Notes under the pieces: model-generated
Databases searched by the model: none
Told to the model about the DNA's origin: nothing
What the model saw: the letters and a program-made list of their open reading frames with translations, nothing else
Assembly (NCBI GenBank): GCA_964509685.1
Contig: CAZDYQ010000099.1
Span: 1-11,034 of the forward strand
Origin: JAMLIN01 sp964509685
GTDB taxonomy: Bacteria > Pseudomonadota > Gammaproteobacteria > Burkholderiales > Burkholderiaceae_E
DNA: 11,034 nt
Direction: 5' to 3'
Shown here: piece after piece, positions 7,072 to 11,034 of the stretch
Layout of the letters: every line of letters starts with the position of its first letter
How positions within the stretch are numbered: the first letter of the stretch is position 1
Program-made: the position numbers and the translations under genes

Positions 7072-7563
7072 ATGAGCGAGCAACACGACCACGACCACCA
7101 CCACGAGAAGTGGAAGCATGACGGTGTCCGGGTGATCCCGGGCAGCCAGCTCGACCCGAACACCGCGCAGACGCCGGGCATGGACCGGCGCGCCGCCATC
7201 AACTTCGCCCGCACGGGCGCCCAGAAGCTCTGGGCCGGCACCGTCACGATCCACGCGAACGCCAAGACGGGCGCCCACCACCACGGTCACCTCGAGAGCG
7301 TGATCTACGTCGTGCGCGGCCGCGCCCGCATGCGTTGGGGCGAGAAGCTTCAGTACACCGCCGAGGCCGGCCCGGGCGATTTCATCTACGTGCCGCCCTA
7401 CGTGCCGCACCAGGAGATCAACGCGAGCGAGACCGAGGTCCTCGAATGCGTGCTCTGCCGCAGCGACGGCGAGGCGGTGGCGATCAATCTCGACATCGAG
7501 CCGGTCGAGAAGCCCGAGACGGTGCTCTGGGTGGACCCGACCCATCCTAGCGGCGGCGTCTGA
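7072..7563 (+). CDS. RmlC-like cupin protein (COG4101 type) with His-rich N-terminus
   Basis: This 163-residue single-domain cupin resembles the uncharacterised COG4101 family. That family typically shows VIPGSQLDPNTAQTPGM, LWAGTVTI and ESVIYVVRGRARMRWG, all present here. Cupin motif 1 is AHHHGHLESVIYVVRG (68-83), with candidate metal ligands His 71, His 73 and Glu 75 (or His 69/His 71). Motif 2 is PGDFIYVPPYVPHQEIN (101-117) with His 113. A metal-binding cupin is therefore likely, but no reaction is known. The first 16 residues hold seven His (EQHDHDHHHEKWKH), a possible extra metal-binding stretch. The ATG at 7072 is preferred over an in-frame ATG at 7021 because it follows AAGGAAGG. The gene converges on gdx, separated by 18 nt. 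Confidence 0.88.
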   Translation: MSEQHDHDHHHEKWKHDGVRVIPGSQLDPNTAQTPGMDRRAAINFARTGAQKLWAGTVTIHANAKTGAHHHGHLESVIYVVRGRARMRWGEKLQYTAEAGPGDFIYVPPYVPHQEINASETEVLECVLCRSDGEAVAINLDIEPVEKPETVLWVDPTHPSGGV

Positions 7564-7570
7564 CGCCGCC
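7552..7570. terminator. Hairpin between convergent cupin and gdx genes
   Basis: A 7-bp perfect stem, GGCGGCG (7552-7558) with CGCCGCC (7564-7570), closes a 5-nt loop that contains the cupin stop codon TGA. It is 11 nt beyond the gdx stop on the other strand. The symmetric stem could act in both directions. No T tract follows on either side. Confidence 0.45.
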
Positions 7571-7581
7571 ACCCGGCCCGG

Positions 7582-7902
7582 TCAGCCCGGCGTCGCGAGC
7601 TTCAGGCCCACGATGCCGGCGATGATCAGGCCGAGGCTCACAAGCCGCCCCAGGCTGGCGGACTCGCCGAACAGGTAGATGCCGAGCGCGGCGGTACCGA
7701 CCGCGCCGATCCCGACCCAGACCGCGTACGCGGTCCCCACGGGCAGCGACTTCATGGCGAGGCCCAGCAGCCAGACGCTGATCACCATGGCGACGATGGT
7801 GGCGACGGTGGGCCACAGCCGCGTGAAGCCCTCGGTGTACTTCATGCCGACGGCCCAGCCGACCTCGAACAGGCCGGCGACGAAGAGAACGAGCCAGTTC
7901 AT
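7582..7902 (-). CDS. gdx: Guanidinium exporter Gdx/SugE (SMR family)
   Basis: This 106-residue small multidrug resistance protein has four membrane helices (about residues 3-21, 30-49, 57-76 and 85-102). The proton- and substrate-binding Glu 13 lies in LFEVGWAVGMKYTEGFTRL, with the Gdx-type Trp 16. MKSLPVGTAYAVWVGIGAVG (50-69) and FGESAS are close to E. coli SugE/Gdx, which exports guanidinium in exchange for protons. This separates it from EmrE-type polyspecific pumps. It works as an antiparallel dimer in the inner membrane. The ATG at 7902 follows GAGGAG (7906-7911 on the reverse strand). The strongest functional support is the two-hairpin guanidine-II riboswitch directly upstream. The older name is sugE. 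Confidence 0.95.
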   Translation of the reverse strand: MNWLVLFVAGLFEVGWAVGMKYTEGFTRLWPTVATIVAMVISVWLLGLAMKSLPVGTAYAVWVGIGAVGTAALGIYLFGESASLGRLVSLGLIIAGIVGLKLATPG

Positions 7903-7918
7903 GGACTCCTCGGGATTG

Positions 7919-7966
7919 CGGGGTCGTCCCCATGTCGAACGGCGGCGACGGGGTCGTCCCCGCCGC
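7919..7966 (-). promoter_or_regulatory. Guanidine-II (mini-ykkC) riboswitch upstream of gdx
   Basis: On the - strand two hairpins share the 12-nt core GGGGACGACCCC (7961-7950, then 7931-7920), each a GGGG/CCCC stem closed by an ACGA loop. The first stem extends by five more pairs (GCGGC 7966-7962 with GTCGC 7949-7945, one G-U), giving 9 bp. The second has one further U-G pair. The linker is 13 nt. Two hairpins with ACGR loops are the defining pattern of the guanidine-II class, in which the CG of each loop kisses and each loop binds guanidinium. The second hairpin ends 8 nt before the GAGGAG Shine-Dalgarno sequence of gdx, so control is probably translational and turned on by guanidinium. Confidence 0.92.
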
Positions 7967-7994
7967 GCCCGGAACGCGGTGCGCCCGATGCGCA

Positions 7995-8011
7995 CCGGCG
8001 ACGATCGCCGG
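7995..8011. promoter_or_regulatory. 17-bp perfect inverted repeat, candidate operator
   Basis: CCGGCGA-CGA-TCGCCGG has two 7-bp arms around 3 bp, in the 212-bp gap between gdx and tetR. TetR-family repressors often bind palindromes of this size near their own gene. If gdx transcription starts further right, it would instead be a hairpin in the riboswitch leader. Chance is a real possibility in DNA this GC-rich. Confidence 0.35.
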
Positions 8012-8016
8012 CGCCG

Positions 8017-8031
8017 GGCATGCAGTATGCC
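8017..8031. promoter_or_regulatory. Inverted repeat over a possible gdx -10 box
   Basis: GGCAT-GCAGT-ATGCC (5-bp arms) covers CATACT on the - strand (8029-8024), the best -10-like hexamer for gdx. That would start the transcript near 8017, about 50 nt before the riboswitch. No good -35 is seen, so both the promoter and operator readings are tentative. Confidence 0.3.
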
Positions 8032-8052
8032 AAAGGCCGCGCGACTGCCTGC

Positions 8053-8081
8053 TTGCGAATCGGGGATCGCTGGGCTAACTT
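8053..8081 (+). promoter_or_regulatory. Weak candidate promoter for tetR
   Basis: TTGCGA (8053-8058) and TAACTT (8076-8081) lie 17 nt apart, 33 nt before the proposed TTG start. They match the sigma-70 consensus at about 4/6 and 3/6, so this is a guess based on position. Confidence 0.25.
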
Positions 8082-8114
8082 CGATCGGGAACAGGCTCAT
8101 TCCGAGGGATCGAG

Positions 8115-8831
8115 TTGGCAATTCGCGCAAAGCCGGCCGGCAAGCCGCCCCAGGCGGGCGGGCAACTGACCGAGGCCGTCGTCGACGCGGTCCAGGATGA
8201 AGCACTGATCCAGATGCGGCGGGAGCAGATCTGCGATGCCGCGCTCGAGCTCTTCCTCGAGAAGGGTTTCGCCTCGACCACCATCCGCGACATCTGCGCG
8301 CGATCGGGCGTCAACCAGGCGAGCATCTACGACTACATCGCCAACAAGAACGACATCCTGCGCCGGCTGCTGAACCAGCTCTGGTTTCGCCCCGACGTGC
8401 CCTCCCTGTCGGAGCGGCTCGACCAGGCCGGGAACGCCCCGTTCGAGGAGGTCGTGGCCGGCTACTTCCGCGACACCTGGAGCAAGAAGCGCAAGGGAAC
8501 GCTGCTCGCCTACCGCGCGGTCCCCCACCTGCAGGACGAGGACCGCAAGGCGATGAGGGCGCGCGACGAGGCGCTCATCAAGGCGCTCGCCACCCGCCTG
8601 CGCAAACGCACCGGCCTGCCCGCGCACGACCGACGCGCCGAGGTGATGGCCAATCTCGTGATCTTCATCTCGGCCTTCGGGCCCATGCGGGACTGGCTGC
8701 AGCAGGACATCGACGACGAGCTGATCCTGCGCACGGTCTCCGCCGGCGTGGCGGCGATGATCGACCGGCTCGCCGAGGATCGCCAGGCACCGTGCGCCGG
8801 TACGACCCCCCGTCGCGCGTCGGGCGCCTAG
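8115..8831 (+). CDS. TetR/AcrR-family transcriptional regulator (TTG start)
   Basis: This 238-residue repressor-type regulator has an N-terminal TetR DNA-binding domain: QICDAALELFLEKGFASTTI (38-57), then the helix-turn-helix IRDICARSGVNQASIYDYIA (57-76), followed by NKNDILRRLL. The remaining 150 or so residues are an all-helical ligand and dimer domain whose inducer cannot be read from sequence. The TTG at 8115 has GAGGGA (8104-8109) 5 nt upstream. An in-frame ATG at 8214 would remove a 33-residue arm and leave only about four residues before the domain; it lacks a good Shine-Dalgarno sequence. The gene is divergent from gdx and convergent with the TRAP permease gene, sharing a CTAG at the stops. 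Targets could be itself, the TRAP operon or gdx; nothing here decides. Confidence 0.88.
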   Translation: MAIRAKPAGKPPQAGGQLTEAVVDAVQDEALIQMRREQICDAALELFLEKGFASTTIRDICARSGVNQASIYDYIANKNDILRRLLNQLWFRPDVPSLSERLDQAGNAPFEEVVAGYFRDTWSKKRKGTLLAYRAVPHLQDEDRKAMRARDEALIKALATRLRKRTGLPAHDRRAEVMANLVIFISAFGPMRDWLQQDIDDELILRTVSAGVAAMIDRLAEDRQAPCAGTTPRRASGA

Positions 8832-10780
8832 GCGATCGCCGCCGCCCTCTGGCGGCGATTGTCCAGCCACACCAGCGCCACCATCGCAGCCGACGCCACC
8901 CCGCCCACCAGCGTCATCATCGGCCCCGGGAAGCTGAAGACGAAGCCCGCCGCCGCGAGCGGCAGGCGCAGCAGGCCGCGCACCCGGCCGAAGCCGACGA
9001 GCCAGCCCTCGAAACCACCGGCGATCAGCATGATCCCGATGACGATCGACGGCAGCACGTAGACGAGCGGCGCGAGGTCGCCCTGCAGCACCAGCGCGGG
9101 CTGGAACAGGAAGAACAGGGGAACGATGTAGATGACCACCCCCAGCCGCGCCGCAGTGAAGGAAGTCTGGATCGGCTTCGACCCCGCGATGGTGGCGGCC
9201 AGGAACGCCGCTGCGGCCACCGGCGGCGTGATCGCGGCGAGCATCGCGTAATAGAGGATGAAGAAGTGCACCGCGATCGGGTTCAGGCCACCGAGCTCGA
9301 TGATCGCCGGTGCCATCGTCACCGCGAGGAAGATGTAGGCGACGATGGACAGCCCCGCCATGCCCATGATGAAGCAGGCGACGATGCCGAAGAGGATGAC
9401 CAGGTACAGGTTGCCACCGCCGAGGCTCACCAGGCCCGAGGTAATCGAGCCGGTCACGCCCGTGATCGTCATGCCGCTCACCACGAAGGCGATCGGCAGG
9501 ATGATCGCCGCCGTCTGGGTGACGAGGATCCCGACCTGACGAATCGTCTCCCACAGCCGCCGCGGCGTCATCCACGTCTCGCGGCGCAGGAACGAGAGCG
9601 CGATCATCAGCAGGCAGGCATACCACGGCGCGTAGTACTCCCAGCGCTTGTAGAGCAGGCCCCAGACGAGGAACACGAGGACGAGCAGGAAGGGCCAGCC
9701 GCGCATGAGCGTCGGACCGGCCCGGGGCAGCCGTTCGCGCTCCATGCCCCTGAGGCCGTTGCGCGCGGCGTAGGCGTCCACCTGCAGGAGCAGGCCGAAG
9801 TAATAGAGCAGCGATGGAACGATGGCGGCGACCATCACGACGGCATAGTCCACGCCCAGTGTGATAGCCATGACGAAGGCGATCGCGCCCATGACCGGCG
9901 GCATGATCACCCCGCCGGTCGAGGCGCAGGCCTCGATGGCGCCGGCGTAGTGAGGCGGATAGCCGATCCGCTTCATGGTCGGGATGGTGATCGCCCCGGT
10001 GCCGGCGATGTTCGAGAAGATGCTGCCTGACAGGCTGCCGAAGAAGGCGCTCGCCACGACCGAAACCTTGGCGGGCCCGCCCCGATAGCGCCCGAGGATG
10101 GCGTTGGCCAGGTTGATGAAGAAGTCGCCCGCGCCGGTGGCGAGCAACACCCCGGCGAACACGAGGAAGCCCAGGATGATCTCGGCCACGATCTTGGTCG
10201 TGATGCCCATCATGCCTTCGGCGCGGAAGATGTGCGCCTCGACCATGCGGTCGAAGTCGTAGGGGATGCCCATCAGGATCCCCGGCACGCGATCGGCGAA
10301 CAGGGGATAGGCACCGAGCACGACCACGACGATGAGGAAGGGCAGGCCGCCGCTTCGCCGGGACAGCTCCAGCATCAGCAACAGGATGACGATGCCCATC
10401 GGAACGTCGTACCAGCCGGCCTGGACGATGTCCCAGGCCTTCGTGGCGAACAGCAGGCTGATGCCGAGCGCAACGGCCGCCGCCACGAGGTCGTACACGG
10501 GGATCTTCTTCTGCCCGGAGCGGGCCGGCAGCGCGATGAAGGCGGCCGCCGAGAACATGCCGATGAAAACCCAGTAGTACTGGCCCTCGAGCAGCCGCTC
10601 GCCGCCCAGCGGGATGCCGAAGATGTAGGCGAGTCCCATCCCCAGGCCGAGCACCGAGAGGACCACGAAGAGGATGCTCTGCCACGAGAACAGCGGGCCG
10701 AGCCGGGTGACTTCGGACGGAGGGAGGACCTCCTCCGGGTCGATCTGCCGGACTCCCGGGCTGCTTTGCGTGTCGGTCAT
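8828..10780 (-). CDS. TRAP transporter fused permease subunit (DctQ-DctM fusion)
   Basis: This 650-residue inner-membrane protein fuses the small and large TRAP permease parts, as in TRAP-TAXI systems that import organic anions with an extracytoplasmic binding protein and an ion gradient. The first 160 or so residues form the DctQ-like part (helices near 36-55, 70-85, 98-118, 127-140 and 147-163). The DctM-like part shows the family marks GDFFINLAN (218-226), SGSIFSNIAGTGAITIPTMK (251-270), ASTGGVIMPPVMG (286-298) and ITPPVAAAAFLAATIAGSKP (517-536). The substrate is unknown. GAGGG lies 3 nt before the ATG at 10780. Its upstream neighbour, 88 nt away across a hairpin, is probably the binding protein. 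Its TAG overlaps the TAG of tetR on the other strand. Confidence 0.94.
   Translation of the reverse strand: MTDTQSSPGVRQIDPEEVLPPSEVTRLGPLFSWQSILFVVLSVLGLGMGLAYIFGIPLGGERLLEGQYYWVFIGMFSAAAFIALPARSGQKKIPVYDLVAAAVALGISLLFATKAWDIVQAGWYDVPMGIVILLLMLELSRRSGGLPFLIVVVVLGAYPLFADRVPGILMGIPYDFDRMVEAHIFRAEGMMGITTKIVAEIILGFLVFAGVLLATGAGDFFINLANAILGRYRGGPAKVSVVASAFFGSLSGSIFSNIAGTGAITIPTMKRIGYPPHYAGAIEACASTGGVIMPPVMGAIAFVMAITLGVDYAVVMVAAIVPSLLYYFGLLLQVDAYAARNGLRGMERERLPRAGPTLMRGWPFLLVLVFLVWGLLYKRWEYYAPWYACLLMIALSFLRRETWMTPRRLWETIRQVGILVTQTAAIILPIAFVVSGMTITGVTGSITSGLVSLGGGNLYLVILFGIVACFIMGMAGLSIVAYIFLAVTMAPAIIELGGLNPIAVHFFILYYAMLAAITPPVAAAAFLAATIAGSKPIQTSFTAARLGVVIYIVPLFFLFQPALVLQGDLAPLVYVLPSIVIGIMLIAGGFEGWLVGFGRVRGLLRLPLAAAGFVFSFPGPMMTLVGGVASAAMVALVWLDNRRQRAAAIA
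8831..8863 (+). terminator. Hairpin just after tetR, inside the 3' end of the TRAP gene
   Basis: ATCGCCGCC (8835-8843) pairs perfectly with GGCGGCGAT (8851-8859) around a 7-nt loop. Up to four more pairs, two of them G-U, extend it to 8831-8863. It begins at the last base of the tetR stop and lies in the codons for the last residues of the permease. It could end tetR transcription; no T tract follows. Confidence 0.4.
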
Positions 10781-10868
10781 GATCCCTCGGCTCCCTGGTG
10801 GCGCGCGGGCGCAGGGTGGGACGCGGCGGCACGGGCGCCCTGCCCGGCCGCCGCCCGGTCGTGGCGAT
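10781..10868 (-). other. 88-nt gap between putative binding-protein gene and TRAP permease
   Basis: A strong hairpin fills most of it. The arms are 10823-10836 and 10842-10854: 13 pairs with one bulged A at 10831 and a 5-nt loop. It starts 14 nt after the upstream stop on the - strand and is followed by no T tract. Such intercistronic hairpins after binding-protein genes commonly stabilise the upstream message or attenuate the downstream gene; that role is inferred here. Confidence 0.55.
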
Positions 10869-11034
10869 TCAGAGGCGAGTCCGGAAGCCTTCGAGGCCCT
10901 CGGTGTGCTTGCGAAGCACGGCCAGGAACTTCTCGTCCTGGAAGTCCGGCTTGATGCCGGCCTTGGCCGCCTCGGCCATCGCGGCCTGGCGCGCGGCGAT
11001 CCACTTGTCCATCTTCTCGGCCGCCTCCTTGTTC
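10869..11034 (-). CDS. C-terminal fragment, probably TRAP (TAXI-type) solute-binding protein
   Basis: The last 54 residues of a protein whose start lies beyond the right edge. The visible part is charged, mostly helical and rich in Lys/Ala/Glu (for example EKMDKWIAARQAAMAEAAKA, IKPDFQDEKF), ending in GLEGFRTRL and TGA. I do not recognise a domain from this alone. Its place directly upstream of, and on the same strand as, a fused TRAP permease makes a TAXI-type periplasmic binding protein the likeliest identity; longer TAXI proteins can end in a charged helical extension. The frame is open to the window edge with no internal stop. Any other operon partner is also possible. Confidence 0.5.
   Translation of the reverse strand, partial: NKEAAEKMDKWIAARQAAMAEAAKAGIKPDFQDEKFLAVLRKHTEGLEGFRTRL

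Noticed and set aside
8102..8111. CCGAGGGATC shared by the tetR and TRAP gene leaders
   Set aside because: The shared 10-mer is centred on the Shine-Dalgarno sequence in both; two occurrences do not support a regulatory site.
8792..10030. 412-codon open frame on the + strand opposite the TRAP gene
   Set aside because: Composition is dominated by Arg, Asp, His and Glu, as expected for the complement of a membrane-protein gene; no recognisable domain.
8097..10832. 911-codon open frame on the - strand in another frame of the TRAP gene
   Set aside because: Low-complexity Arg/His/Pro/Gly protein caused by GC codon bias; the true permease frame has membrane helices and TRAP motifs.
1..11034. FNR/Dnr boxes (TTGAT-N4-ATCAA), tRNAs, CRISPR repeats, insertion sequences
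   Set aside because: Looked for by eye and none seen; the nos operon promoter would lie left of the window.

Overview
The window is GC-rich DNA (roughly two-thirds G+C or more, with strongly GC-ending codons) from what looks like a denitrifying proteobacterium. A Betaproteobacterium is my best guess and an Alphaproteobacterium is possible; the sequence alone does not settle it. The main evidence is a clade I-type nitrous oxide reductase cluster in the order nosZ-D-F-Y-L-X, with a Tat-type NosX and a TRAP fused permease nearby.

Region 1 (1-5440, + strand) is the 3' part of a nos operon. The last 232 residues of NosZ carry the CuA cupredoxin domain and two CuZ histidines. They are followed by nosD, nosF and nosY, an ABC-type maturation machine, then nosL, a lipoprotein copper chaperone, and nosX, an ApbE-type flavin transferase expected to flavinylate NosR. 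nosD/nosF and nosF/nosY overlap by 1 and 4 nt, so the genes are probably co-translated. nosR and the 5' part of nosZ would lie left of the window. A hairpin at 5442-5459 probably ends the operon.

Region 2 (5476-6911, - strand) is a small three-gene cassette. It encodes a GFA-fold zinc protein, a GNAT acetyltransferase that starts with TTG overlapping the GFA stop, and an NTF2/SnoaL-like protein. Divergent from it, a + strand cupin of the COG4101 type with a His-rich N-terminus occupies 7072-7563.

Region 3 (7582-8114, - strand) holds the best non-coding feature of the window. A 106-residue SMR transporter of the Gdx/SugE type is preceded by two hairpins with identical 12-nt cores and ACGA loops. 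They lie 8 nt upstream of its Shine-Dalgarno sequence and match a guanidine-II (mini-ykkC) riboswitch. This supports reading the transporter as a guanidinium exporter.

Region 4 (8115-11034) has a TetR-family regulator on the + strand and, converging on it, a 650-residue TRAP fused permease. Their stop codons share one CTAG. The 3' end of an upstream gene, probably the solute-binding protein, reaches the right edge. A strong hairpin separates that gene from the permease gene. Two inverted repeats between gdx and tetR are candidate operators.

I did not find a clearly undescribed system. The nos, Gdx-riboswitch and TRAP parts are known biology. The less certain points are the His-rich NosL tail, the palindromes upstream of gdx/tetR, the shared stop, and the function of the GFA-GNAT-SnoaL cassette and of the cupin. 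I see no tRNA, rRNA, CRISPR, insertion sequence or integrase.
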